Below are positions 1-7,513 of a DNA stretch of 53,746 bases, piece by piece. Under the pieces are notes generated by a model that did not search any database, had not been told where the DNA came from, and was given only the letters and a program-made list of their open reading frames with translations. Every line of letters starts with the position of its first letter. Position 1 is the stretch's first letter. Source of the stretch: Dehalococcoidia bacterium. Lineage in GTDB: Bacteria; Chloroflexota; Dehalococcoidia; Tepidiformales; Tepidiformaceae. Both the position numbers and the translations under genes were made by a program. The stretch covers positions 1-53,746 of the forward strand of contig JADLBC010000002.1 of the NCBI GenBank assembly GCA_020847985.1, read 5' to 3'.

Positions 1-559
1 GGCCATCGGCGCCGGTCGTGCCGAGGGGTTTCCAGCCGGAGCCGTAGTACTCGGCGACGCCACCTTCGAGCCCCTTCCCGGTGCTGTCGGTGAGGGCGAC
101 GGTGGCAGCGACGGTCGCGAACGGGACGGTCGCGCTCGTGTGGAGGTCCTGGACCTTTTCGTTGCGGATGCCGTCGCGCGTGATGGCGAAGGTGAGGTTC
201 GCGGGGAGCAGTTCGAGCACGGCACGGCCATCGGCGCCGGTCGTGCCGAGGGGTTTCCAGCCGGAGCCGTAGTACTCGGCGACGCCACCTTCGAGCCCCT
301 TCCCGGTGCTGTCGGTGAGGGCGACGGTGGCAGCGACAGTCGCGAACGGGACGGTCGCGCTGGAGTGCAGGTCCTGGACTTTTTCGTTGCGAATGCCGTC
401 GCCGGTGATGGCGAAGGTGAGGTTCGCGGGGAGCAGCTCGCGCACGGCACGGCCGTCGCTGCCGGTGGTGCCAAGGGATTTCCAGCCGGAGCCATAGTAC
501 TCGGCGACGCCACCTTCGAGCCCCTTCCCGGTGCTGTCGGTGAGGGCGACGGTCGCGGC
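1..559 (-). repeat. Tandem 225-bp repeats, two full copies and one partial
   Basis: Blocks at 335-559, 110-334 and 1-109 repeat with an exact 225-bp period. For example, caccttcgagccccttcccg recurs at 61, 286 and 511. The period is 75 codons, so copy number can change without breaking the frame. The two complete copies differ at about five residues, which indicates recent duplication or gene conversion. More copies may lie beyond the window edge. Confidence 0.95.
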
Positions 560-1114
560 GACGGTTTCGAAGATTACGACCGGGTCGTTGGCGGTGTTCT
601 GAACGCGCTCATTGCGGATGCCGTCGCGAGTCATGGCGAAGGTGAGATTGGCGGGGAGCAGTTCGACCGTCACGGTGCCGCTCCGGCCGGTGAAACGAAC
701 GCTGTTCCAGCCGTTGGCGTAGTATTCGGCGGCGCCGCCGGAGAGCCCTTCGCCCGTGGACGACTGCAGCTCCCAGGTGACGGGTACGGTGTTGAAGACG
801 AGGACGCCGGCGCTCGTGGGCGTCCAGACACGCTCGTTGCGGATGCCGTCGCGGGTGGCGGCGAAAGTGGTGGCCGCGCCGGCCTCGACGGCGACGCACC
901 CGGTTACTTCGGTGACGCCGATCTCCTTCCAGCCGCCCCGGTAGGCGTCGATCCGTGCCCCGGCAAGGCCCGCGCCGTGGCTATCGTGGACGCAGACGTG
1001 CGCCGATTCGGCCACGATGGCCGGGGGAGCGCCATGGACGCCGGCGACCACCAGCGTCATCCAGAAGGCGATGAAGGCGAGGGCGGCCGCGCCGCCGGCA
1101 ATCGTGCGAGCCAT
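1..1114 (-). CDS. Secreted protein with 75-residue tandem repeats (partial, C-terminus outside window)
   Basis: The reading frame is open on the minus strand from an ATG at 1114 to the window edge, giving 371 visible residues and no stop. An N-terminal signal peptide or anchor (about residues 1-29) precedes repeats of about 75 residues. Repeats near residues 34-109 and 110-185 are diverged; those at 186-260, 261-335 and the partial 336-371 are nearly identical. Each carries motifs such as LTDSTGKGLEGGVAEYY, ELLPANLTFAIT and DGIRNEKVQDL, which look like a small beta-sandwich of the carboxypeptidase-regulatory or prealbumin type (inferred). No enzymatic motif is visible. The gene starts 1 nt after the stop of the PTPS-like gene, so the two are probably co-transcribed. 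Likely role: a cell-surface or adhesive protein. The true length cannot be known from this window. Confidence 0.8.
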   Translation of the reverse strand, partial: MARTIAGGAAALAFIAFWMTLVVAGVHGAPPAIVAESAHVCVHDSHGAGLAGARIDAYRGGWKEIGVTEVTGCVAVEAGAATTFAATRDGIRNERVWTPTSAGVLVFNTVPVTWELQSSTGEGLSGGAAEYYANGWNSVRFTGRSGTVTVELLPANLTFAMTRDGIRNERVQNTANDPVVIFETVAATVALTDSTGKGLEGGVAEYYGSGWKSLGTTGSDGRAVRELLPANLTFAITGDGIRNEKVQDLHSSATVPFATVAATVALTDSTGKGLEGGVAEYYGSGWKPLGTTGADGRAVLELLPANLTFAITRDGIRNEKVQDLHTSATVPFATVAATVALTDSTGKGLEGGVAEYYGSGWKPLGTTGADG

Positions 1115-1115
1115 C

Positions 1116-1619
1116 TCAAGCTGCCTTTCGCTGCACCCGAACGGAGCTGGACGGGTTCTCCCAGAGGGTGATGGCGGCGAGCTTCGGCCCGCCGGGGAGG
1201 GCGCTCTTGCAGGCGATTTCGAGGTTCCGGTAGATGACCGTGGCGAGGTTTTCGCCGGAGGCCTGGATGACGGTGAACGGCGGGATGTCGTTGAGGAACT
1301 GGTTGGCGTAGCGGCGCGCTTCGGCTTCGAGGAGGTCGGTGATTTCGCGGAAGCCGACGGTCATGCCGCGCTGGTCCAGGCCATCGCAGAGGAAGGTGGC
1401 CTGCACCCGGAACGAATGGGTGTGGCGTTCGCCGGAGGGGCGCACGGCGTGGGAGGCGCCGAAGAAGGAGTCGATCGCGACTTCGTAGCACATGCCGCCG
1501 GCGAGGGTGGCCTGGAGTTCGCCGGAATCCGGGGTGAGCGTCAGACGGCGGCGAAGGAGCGGATCGAGCGGGGGCGCGGTTTCGGTGACAGCTTCGTGGC
1601 GGGACCGCTTGAACAGCAT
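1116..1619 (-). CDS. 6-pyruvoyl-tetrahydropterin synthase / QueD-like protein
   Basis: The product is 167 residues. The T-fold family signature is visible: a zinc-type histidine in FFGASH (His57), a second pair in ERHTHSF (His66, His68), VGFREI in place of the usual DF..lk, a GENLA motif near residue 122 and a terminal TLWEN near 151. The family converts dihydroneopterin triphosphate to 6-carboxy- or 6-pyruvoyl-tetrahydropterin, for queuosine or pterin synthesis. The catalytic cysteine normally found four residues before HxH is absent (Ser62 sits there, Glu64 nearby), so standard QueD activity is doubtful. An N-terminal extension of about 40 residues precedes the fold. The ATG at 1619 is preceded by a good GGAG. 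No queuosine gene lies nearby; the repeat-protein gene follows 1 nt downstream. Confidence 0.65.
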   Translation of the reverse strand: MLFKRSRHEAVTETAPPLDPLLRRRLTLTPDSGELQATLAGGMCYEVAIDSFFGASHAVRPSGERHTHSFRVQATFLCDGLDQRGMTVGFREITDLLEAEARRYANQFLNDIPPFTVIQASGENLATVIYRNLEIACKSALPGGPKLAAITLWENPSSSVRVQRKAA

Positions 1620-1759
1620 TCACGATCTCCAGTTCGCTCTTACACCCACATTCATCGGCGGGTATGGCGTTTTCTGGAGATTCCCAAGCAGCGGTTGGTT
1701 ATTTTGGGATTTACGCTTCCATAAGCCGCGCATCCGGATGTTGAAGTCCGGGAAACACC

Positions 1760-2152
1760 CTATGCGGAGGCGCGAGGGTCGGGAACGTTGACCACGATCT
1801 GCTCCTGGCTGTTGCGGGCGAGCAGCAGTTCGGCCTCGCCGGCCGTGTCCAGGTTCTCTTCCATGTGGACTTCGAACGGTGGGACGAAGACGAAGTCGCC
1901 CGGCTCGGTATCGATGACGTGTTCGAGCCGTTCGCCCCAGCGGAAGCGGACGCGGCCGCGGAGGATGTAGATGCCCGATTCGTTCGCCCCATGGTGATGC
2001 GCGCCGGAGGAAGCGCCGGGAGCGTTGACGGCGGTGCCCATCCAGAGGCCCTCGGAACCGGCGGTGCCGGCGGAGATGCCGGCCTCGCGACGCATACCCG
2101 GAGTCTGGGCAGTGCCGCTATCGCGGTCAGCGGGGCGGATGACTCTCACCAT
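1760..2152 (-). CDS. Cupin-domain protein
   Basis: A 130-residue single-domain cupin. Motif 1 is the histidine cluster at residues 52-54 followed by Glu58 and YILRGRVRFRWGE; motif 2 is GDFVFVPPFEVHMEEN with His96. These are the usual 2-3 His plus Glu metal ligands. The frame stays open upstream, but the ATG at 2152 has a well-placed GGAGGT Shine-Dalgarno and begins where the domain should begin. The substrate cannot be told; small cupins of this type are often isomerases, dioxygenase-like enzymes or sugar-binding sensors. It lies 26 nt after the upstream unknown gene on the same strand, probably in the galU transcript. Confidence 0.8.
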   Translation of the reverse strand: MVRVIRPADRDSGTAQTPGMRREAGISAGTAGSEGLWMGTAVNAPGASSGAHHHGANESGIYILRGRVRFRWGERLEHVIDTEPGDFVFVPPFEVHMEENLDTAGEAELLLARNSQEQIVVNVPDPRASA

Positions 2153-2178
2153 GGCGGGGACCTCCGGAAAGCGGGGAA

Positions 2179-3537
2179 CTAGAAAATGGGGCCGGATTCT
2201 TCGCCTTCGACGGTTTCGCCGAGTGCGGCGGCTTCGGTGACCAGCCCGGCGGCGGCGAACAGGGTGCGCCGCATGCCGAGGAGGGCGCCTTCCTCCGCAC
2301 CGCCGAGCGCGCGGCGGACGAGCGCGAACAGGGTCTCGCCGGTGAGGAGGGCGTACCGGTAGTTCTCGCAGGCGACAGTGAGGGGCTCGCTCACCTGCCA
2401 GGTGCGCTGTTCGGGAGCGGTGTCGCGGTGGCCGTTGGCGACGACGATGCCTTTGGGCTGTTCGCCGCCCTGCTTGAGCATGCGCTGTTCGAGGCGGCGC
2501 TGGAGGCGGATGTAGGGCCATTCGACGACCTGCTCGCGGCTGCCCTCGGTCTCCACGAAGGCGAGGCGCCCCTCGGACTCCACCTCCAGCGGCTGACCGG
2601 CCCCGGAGGTGACTTCGAAGCCGAGGAGGACGAGCGCGTCCCGCACGGCGGCGGTGAACGCCGGGCCGTCGGCGGTCAGCAGGCGGCGGTAGGAAGCGAG
2701 GGTGTCATGGCGTTCGCGGATCGGTTCGATGCGCTCGCGAGCCTCGCGGACGGTGGCCTCAGCCTCTTCGAGTTCGGCCTCGACCTGCTCCAGGCCGGGG
2801 ACGGCGACGGTTCGCGCCCAGTACGGCGGCTCGGCCTGGTCCGATGAGGCGAGCATCTGCTTCGCGGCATTGAGGAGGCCGTCGGCGAGGGCCGAACGCG
2901 AGAGGTAGGTGTCCGACGGGAGGGCGGGGATGAACACCACGCGCCCGGCGCCGATGCGGAATTCCGCCGCGATGGGGAGCCCGGCGCCGCCGGTGGCGAT
3001 GACGTGGGCGGAGCGCACGAACGCGGGGAGGCGGTCATCGAACACGGCGCGGTAACGGAATTCGTTCCGGAATTCGCGGAGGACGCTGGCAATGGGGTGG
3101 GTGTCGTCTTCGATGCGAAGCTGGCGGCCCTCGGCGGCGCGGATGGCCGGCTGGCCCCAGGCGATGCCGGCGGGGGCGGGGAGCCAGCTGTAGCGGTCGC
3201 ACCCTTCGAAGCCTCGAATACCCGCCTGGGTGGCGTTGGGCCGCCCGAGGACGATGACCACGCCGCCGTTGTCCAGCAGCCGCTGCGTTTCTTCCGTGCG
3301 CCGGAGGAACTGGTCGGCGGCGCCCACGGACGACGCCGAACTGGGGCCGTTGATGATCGGGCGGCCATCCTGGGCTTCGAACTCGGCGCCTTCGTCCTGG
3401 AGGCGGGCGGCCATGGCCGTGAGGCTCTCGGGATCGATGAGGATGGCGTCGTAGTCGAAGTAGCTCGGCGCGGTGAGGACGGTGTAGTTGTCCACATCGG
3501 GAGAGGGCAGGGCGAAGCCGATGGCGAGCAGCCGCAT
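2179..3537 (-). CDS. Hypothetical protein with coiled coil and nuclease-fold-like C-terminal region
   Basis: A 452-residue protein without a named family that I recognise. Residues 1-230 look like an alpha/beta domain of the glutamine-amidotransferase type: it opens with a strand MRLLAIGF, has a GGVVIVLGRPN strand near 91-101 and a late IGAGRVVFIPALP. Residues about 248-285 form a charged coiled coil. Residues about 293-410 have the order helix, LLGFEV, strand, FVETEG, helix, GIVVANG, which recalls a degenerate PD-(D/E)XK fold; the acidic and lysine residues are not convincingly conserved. The ATG at 3537 was chosen because it lies 4 nt after the galU stop and removes an overlap; a TTG at 3561 is the alternative. 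Translation is probably coupled to galU. Confidence 0.7.
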   Translation of the reverse strand: MRLLAIGFALPSPDVDNYTVLTAPSYFDYDAILIDPESLTAMAARLQDEGAEFEAQDGRPIINGPSSASSVGAADQFLRRTEETQRLLDNGGVVIVLGRPNATQAGIRGFEGCDRYSWLPAPAGIAWGQPAIRAAEGRQLRIEDDTHPIASVLREFRNEFRYRAVFDDRLPAFVRSAHVIATGGAGLPIAAEFRIGAGRVVFIPALPSDTYLSRSALADGLLNAAKQMLASSDQAEPPYWARTVAVPGLEQVEAELEEAEATVREARERIEPIRERHDTLASYRRLLTADGPAFTAAVRDALVLLGFEVTSGAGQPLEVESEGRLAFVETEGSREQVVEWPYIRLQRRLEQRMLKQGGEQPKGIVVANGHRDTAPEQRTWQVSEPLTVACENYRYALLTGETLFALVRRALGGAEEGALLGMRRTLFAAAGLVTEAAALGETVEGEESGPIF

Positions 3538-3541
3538 GGGG

Positions 3542-4420
3542 TCAGGGCGCCTCCGGGGCAATCAGCGGCCGCAGGCGATCGCGAAGCGGGCCGGCGAGGT
3601 CTTCCCTCGCCAGCGCCACGGCCACATTGGCGACAAGGTACCCGAGCGGGCGTCCTGTGTCGTGCCGGGTGCCTTCGTAGGCGAGGCCGAAGACGCCCTC
3701 GCCGGCGGCGAGCTGGCTCGCAAAGGCATCGGTGATCTGCCGTTCGCCGTTCTTGCCGGGAGGGGTGCGGTCGATGTGGGTGAAGATGGTGTCGCTGAGG
3801 ATGTAGCGGCCGACGATCCCGAGGTCGCTGGGGGCTTCTTCGATGGAGGGCTTTTCGACGACGCCGCGCAGGCGCACGGGGTTGCCTTCGCCATCGGGAA
3901 CGACGATGCCGTACTGGGGGATATCGGCGCGTGGAACCCGCTGAACGGCGATGGTGGTGCCGCCGGTGGTGGCGAACGCATCGGCCAGCTGCGCCACGCA
4001 GGAGCGCGCCCCGACGATGATGTCGTCGGGGAAGAGGAGGGCGAAGGGCTCGCCTTCGACGAACTCGCGGGCACAGGCGACGGCGTGGGCGATGCCCAGC
4101 GCTTCTTCCTGCATGGCGTAATCGAAGCGCGCGAGGCGGGCGGGCCCCGAAACGCGGGCGATGAGCCCGGCGTCACCCTTTTCGCGGGCGTAGGCATCGG
4201 CGCGGGTGCGTTCGGCGAAGTGCTCGGCGATGGCCTCCTTGCCGGGCCCGAGGACGATGACGATGTGGTCGATCCCGGCCTCGATGCACTCCTCGACGGC
4301 GTACTGGATGAGGGGCTTGTCGACGATCGGGAGGAGTTCCTTGGGGACCGCCTTCGTGGCGGGAAGCATGCGGGTGCCGAGGCCGGCGGCGAGGATGACG
4401 GCCTTGCGAACGGGTGTCAT
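3542..4420 (-). CDS. galU: UTP-glucose-1-phosphate uridylyltransferase
   Basis: At 292 residues it has the normal bacterial GalU length. The nucleotidyltransferase signature AVILAAGLGTRMLPATK is at residues 7-23, followed by PKELLPIVDKP, then FALLFPDDII (the metal-binding aspartates) and VEKPS. It makes UDP-glucose for exopolysaccharide, glycolipid and sugar-nucleotide pathways in the cytoplasm. The ATG at 4420 is chosen because the family starts there. It has no Shine-Dalgarno, but a TACGCT -10 box lies 6 nt upstream, so the message is probably leaderless. It heads the minus-strand run that includes the 452-residue unknown and the cupin. Confidence 0.93.
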   Translation of the reverse strand: MTPVRKAVILAAGLGTRMLPATKAVPKELLPIVDKPLIQYAVEECIEAGIDHIVIVLGPGKEAIAEHFAERTRADAYAREKGDAGLIARVSGPARLARFDYAMQEEALGIAHAVACAREFVEGEPFALLFPDDIIVGARSCVAQLADAFATTGGTTIAVQRVPRADIPQYGIVVPDGEGNPVRLRGVVEKPSIEEAPSDLGIVGRYILSDTIFTHIDRTPPGKNGERQITDAFASQLAAGEGVFGLAYEGTRHDTGRPLGYLVANVAVALAREDLAGPLRDRLRPLIAPEAP

Positions 4421-4426
4421 GGATTC

Positions 4427-4432
4427 AGCGTA
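4427..4432 (-). promoter_or_regulatory. -10 box for leaderless galU mRNA
   Basis: TACGCT on the minus strand is followed by GAATCC and then the galU ATG, a 6-nt gap. That puts transcription initiation at or next to the start codon. No clear -35 element is visible at 16-18 nt spacing. Confidence 0.5.
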
Positions 4433-4532
4433 GCCGGTCGCGGGGGCGTGGGGCGACGCGGACTTCCCACCTGCGAGCAAGCGGTTCGTTGAGGCCGCAT
4501 AATCGCGCTGAAACCACCGCTGGAGACGATCG

Positions 4533-5525
4533 ATGAAGCACACGCGCCTGGGCCGGACTGGCCTGCAGGTTTCGCGGCTTTGCCTCGGGACGATGACCTT
4601 CGGGCTGCAATGCGACGAAACGGCGTCGCGCGCCATCCTCGATACGGCCGCGGAGGGCGGCATCACCTTCATCGATACGGCGGACGTCTACCCGCTCGGG
4701 GGCACGACCGCGACGACGGGCCGGACCGAGGAGATCGTGGGCCGCTGGCTGCAGGGCCGCCGCCACGACTTCGTGGTCGCGACAAAGTGCAACGGCGCGA
4801 TGTCGCCGCGGCGGTGGGACCGCGGGAATTCGCGCAAGCACATCCTCGAAGCGGTGGAAGGGTCGTTGCGGCGGCTGCAAACGGACTACATCGACCTCTA
4901 CCAGCTGCACGGCCCGGACCCGGAGACGCCGCTCGACGAGACCCTCCGGGCGCTGGAAGACGTGGTGCGCGCGGGCAAGGTGCGGTACGTGGGCTGTTCG
5001 AACGTCCTCGCGTACCAGGTGGCGCGGGCAATTGGGCGGAGCGAGGCGATGGGCGTGGTGCGATTCGATTCGGTGCAGCCGCGCTACAACCTGCTCTTCC
5101 GCGAGATCGAACGCGAACTGCTCCCGCTCTGCGGCGAAGAGGGCGTGGGCGTCATCCCCTACAACCCCATCGCGGGGGGCTTGCTGAGCGGGAAGCACAA
5201 CCAGGACGCGGGGCCGGAAGAGGGGTCGCGATTCACGCTGGGCACCGCGGCCGACCGCTACAAGGACCGCTACTGGCACGAGGGAATGTTCGAGACGGTG
5301 GAGCAGATCCGGCCGCTGGCGCGTGAGGCAGGGATGGACATGGTGACGCTGGCGGTATCGTGGGTGATGGCGAACCCGGCAGTGACGGCGCCGATCGTCG
5401 GTGCGAGCCGCCCCGAGCAACTCGCACCGGCCCTGAAGGCGGCGGAAGCGGCAATCGACCCCTCGCTGAAGGCACGGCTGGACGACCTGACGGCGGAGTA
5501 CCGCAAGGGGGACGCCGCCCGGTGA
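4533..5525 (+). CDS. Aldo/keto reductase
   Basis: A 330-residue NAD(P)H-dependent oxidoreductase with a TIM barrel. The catalytic tetrad is visible: Asp48 and Tyr53 (FIDTADVY), Lys85 (VATKCN) and His126 (YQLHGPD). The C-terminal cofactor motif APIVGASRPEQL is present near residue 287. It reduces aldehydes or ketones; the substrate is unknown, and the subfamily looks like the YajO or Gfo-type sugar reductases. The start has GGAGA 7 nt upstream. A CATAAT hexamer at 4498-4503 could be a -10 box. The stop overlaps the GTG of the next gene, so the two form a translationally coupled pair. Confidence 0.92.
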   Translation: MKHTRLGRTGLQVSRLCLGTMTFGLQCDETASRAILDTAAEGGITFIDTADVYPLGGTTATTGRTEEIVGRWLQGRRHDFVVATKCNGAMSPRRWDRGNSRKHILEAVEGSLRRLQTDYIDLYQLHGPDPETPLDETLRALEDVVRAGKVRYVGCSNVLAYQVARAIGRSEAMGVVRFDSVQPRYNLLFREIERELLPLCGEEGVGVIPYNPIAGGLLSGKHNQDAGPEEGSRFTLGTAADRYKDRYWHEGMFETVEQIRPLAREAGMDMVTLAVSWVMANPAVTAPIVGASRPEQLAPALKAAEAAIDPSLKARLDDLTAEYRKGDAAR

Positions 5526-6283
5526 GCGAGCTCGCGGAGCTGCTGGGCATCGCGCGGCGTGCGGCCGAGGTGGCCCGCGACGTGATCATGCCGCTCTGGG
5601 AGCGCGACCTCACGGTCGAGCTAAAGGCGGACCGCACACCCGTGACGGCGGCCGACCGGGGCGCGGAAGAGGCGATCCGGGCGTTCCTGGCGAAGGAGTG
5701 CCCGGGCCACGGCGTGCTCGGTGAGGAGTTCGGCGAGACGCCGGGGGACGGCCGTCACCGCTGGATCCTGGACCCCATCGACGGGACGAAGTCGTTCATC
5801 CACCACGTGCCGCTGTTTGGGACGCTGATCGCGCTGGAACGGGACGGGGTGCCGGTCGCGGGCGTGATCGCCTGCCACGCGGTGGGCGAGACCGTTTCCG
5901 GAGCCGAAGGACTGGGGGCGTGGCTCAACGGCGAGCCGGTGCGGGTTTCCCGGACGGCACAACTGGAGGACGCGACGCTTTCGATGACGAGCTACGCGCG
6001 GACGCGGGCGATGCATCCGGCGGGGTTCGATGCGCTGGTGGGACGAGCGGGCCTGTCACGGGCGTGGGGGGACTGCTACGGCTACCTGATGGTGGCGGCG
6101 GGGCGCTGCGACATCATGCTCGATCCGGAGATGAACATCTGGGATGCGGCGGCGCTGTACCCGGTGATTTGCGGGGCCGGTGGCAGGCTCACGGACTGGG
6201 GTGGGCGCGATGGGGTGTTCGACAGCGTGATCGCGACGAACGGGCTCCTGCACGAGGCGGTGCTGGAGGCGCTGCGGGCGTAA
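5522..6283 (+). CDS. hisN: Histidinol-phosphatase / inositol-monophosphatase family protein
   Basis: A 253-residue Mg-dependent phosphatase. Metal ligands are visible as GEEFGE (Glu68/69), DPIDGTKSF (Asp84, Asp87) and a late WDAAAL. The TKSFIHHVPLFGT context is typical of HisN-type histidinol-phosphate phosphatases, which do the penultimate step of histidine synthesis. Related enzymes act on myo-inositol phosphate or 3'-phosphoadenosine phosphate, so the substrate call is moderate. The GTG at 5522 overlaps the aldo/keto reductase stop (GTGA). Upstream in-frame starts would lie inside that gene and are rejected. A strong hairpin follows the gene. Confidence 0.8.
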   Translation: MSELAELLGIARRAAEVARDVIMPLWERDLTVELKADRTPVTAADRGAEEAIRAFLAKECPGHGVLGEEFGETPGDGRHRWILDPIDGTKSFIHHVPLFGTLIALERDGVPVAGVIACHAVGETVSGAEGLGAWLNGEPVRVSRTAQLEDATLSMTSYARTRAMHPAGFDALVGRAGLSRAWGDCYGYLMVAAGRCDIMLDPEMNIWDAAALYPVICGAGGRLTDWGGRDGVFDSVIATNGLLHEAVLEALRA

Positions 6284-6295
6284 CCGGGCGGGGAG

Positions 6296-6323
6296 AAAAA
6301 GCGGGGGCTGGTTCAGCCCCCGC
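6296..6323 (-). terminator. Intrinsic terminator of the DUF5679 gene
   Basis: Arms gcgggggctg (6301-6310) and cagcccccgc (6314-6323) form a 10-bp perfect stem with a 3-nt loop. On the minus strand the stem is followed by TTTTT (6296-6300). It sits 8 nt after the DUF5679 stop. It may also stop convergent plus-strand transcription from hisN, though that side has no T-tract. Confidence 0.9.
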
Positions 6324-6331
6324 CGGCAGGT

Positions 6332-6472
6332 TCAGGCCTTGCCGATCTTGAACATCTTGGTGCTGCAAACGGGGCAGACGCCCTCGGTCGCGGGCTTGCC
6401 GTTCTTCATGGTGATCGCCTTGGCGTCCTTCATTTCCCGGCGCTCGCGGCACTTCAGGCAATAGGCTTCCAT
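6332..6472 (-). CDS. DUF5679 small zinc-ribbon protein
   Basis: A 46-residue protein with two CxxC pairs (CLKC near residues 5-8 and CPVC near 35-38), as expected for a single zinc ribbon. The order AYCLKC, EMKDAKAITMKNGKPA, GVCPVCSTKMFKIG matches the DUF5679 family known from Chloroflexota and Actinobacteria, whose function is unknown. The similarity of such ribbons to topoisomerase C-terminal domains suggests nucleic-acid binding (inference). The ATG at 6472 has an AAGGAGGG Shine-Dalgarno; upstream frame extension has no support. The gene is its own transcription unit: a near-consensus promoter upstream and an intrinsic terminator directly downstream. Confidence 0.88.
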   Translation of the reverse strand: MEAYCLKCRERREMKDAKAITMKNGKPATEGVCPVCSTKMFKIGKA

Positions 6473-6556
6473 AGATACAACCCTCCTTGGTTTCCCGACG
6501 AGCGGGCAGGGTAATTGCGAGGACGAGTAAGCGATTTCGCAACTAACCCTCGAGGC

Positions 6557-6584
6557 ATGATAACGCGGCACATCCGCGTGTCAA
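6557..6584 (-). promoter_or_regulatory. Sigma-70-type promoter of the DUF5679 gene
   Basis: On the minus strand, TTGACA (6579-6584), a 16-nt spacer and TATCAT (6557-6562) make the best housekeeping promoter I found in the window. The predicted start near 6550 leaves a leader of about 78 nt before the ATG. The -35 element overlaps the last codons of truB, so the small gene can be expressed independently of the translation operon. Confidence 0.8.
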
Positions 6585-7513
6585 TCTTGCGCCGAATCTG
6601 GCTCCGACATAAGCCTCCCGGGGGCAAACTGCAACACCTTCAGGGGGCGCAGGGCACTTCCTTCGACGATCGCCCCGATGCCGGCGAGCACACCGGCGGG
6701 ATCGTAGACGCGGACGCATTCCGAGGGCGCGGCATCACAGGCGACCTCGCGGCCGGTCACGAATCGCGCCACGCTGGCGGTATCGAGCAGGGCGGCGTCC
6801 ATGCCGGCGAGCCCTTCATCGCAGGAGAGCAGCGCATCGGGCAGGCGGCCGTTCGCGCAGATCTGTTCGACCTCGGGCAAAGAGAACGCATCGGACACGT
6901 CGAATGCCCCGCTGGACGTGCGCCGGAGGGCGGCGAGGTGTGCGCCACAGCCGAGGGCGGCGCCGATGTCGCGCGCGAGGCTGCGGATGTAGGTGCCGGG
7001 CCCGCAGTGGACCCGAATCGCGAGACGTCCACCGCCGAGATCTTCAAGGGCGAGCGAGTAGACGGTGACCGGCCGGGGAGCCAGTTCGAGTTCGCCACCG
7101 CCGCGGGCGACGGCGTAGGCGCGTTTGCCCGCGACCTTGACGGCGCTGTAGGCCGGCGGCCGCTGGAGGAGCGCACCGGTGAACCGCGCCTCGAGCAAGC
7201 TGAGGGATGCAGCATCGACGAACGGGACGGGCGCGCGCGCGGTGGTGGCGCCTTCGGCATCGTCGGTGTCGGTGGAAACGCCGAGCACGATTTCGCCGTC
7301 GTAGCGTTTGTCGTGGGCGGTGAGGTACTCGACCAGGCGCGTGGCGCGGCCGAGGCAGAGCACGAGCAGCCCGGTGGCCATGGGGTCGAGCGTGCCGGTG
7401 TGGCCGATGCGCCGTTGGCGGGTGAGCCGGCGTGCTTTCGCGACGACGTCGTGGCTGGTCCAGCCGGCCGGCTTGTCGATGAGGAGGATGCCCTCGGGGC
7501 CTTCGCCGCTCAC
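6581..7513 (-). CDS. truB: tRNA pseudouridine(55) synthase
   Basis: A 310-residue enzyme that isomerises U55 in the T-loop of tRNAs. The N-terminal GILLIDKPAGWTSHDVV and the catalytic GHTGTLDPMATGLL (Asp43) are diagnostic; RVHCGPGTYIRSLARDIG is the second family motif. The C-terminal region, about 80 residues with EGSALRPLKVL, fits the small PUA-like tail. The start overlaps the rbfA stop by ATGA, so translation is coupled. It is the last gene of the nusA-ylxR-infB-rbfA-truB cluster. The usual downstream rpsO/pnp genes are absent here. Confidence 0.96.
   Translation of the reverse strand: MSGEGPEGILLIDKPAGWTSHDVVAKARRLTRQRRIGHTGTLDPMATGLLVLCLGRATRLVEYLTAHDKRYDGEIVLGVSTDTDDAEGATTARAPVPFVDAASLSLLEARFTGALLQRPPAYSAVKVAGKRAYAVARGGGELELAPRPVTVYSLALEDLGGGRLAIRVHCGPGTYIRSLARDIGAALGCGAHLAALRRTSSGAFDVSDAFSLPEVEQICANGRLPDALLSCDEGLAGMDAALLDTASVARFVTGREVACDAAPSECVRVYDPAGVLAGIGAIVEGSALRPLKVLQFAPGRLMSEPDSAQD

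Noticed and set aside
1..559. CRISPR-like spacing of identical blocks
   Set aside because: Whole 225-bp units repeat with no unique spacers, and they code for protein.
140..1171. A plus-strand frame that also repeats every 75 codons
   Set aside because: It mirrors the DNA repeats. The minus strand gives a signal peptide, a start next to the PTPS-like stop and sensible residues, so that strand is coding.
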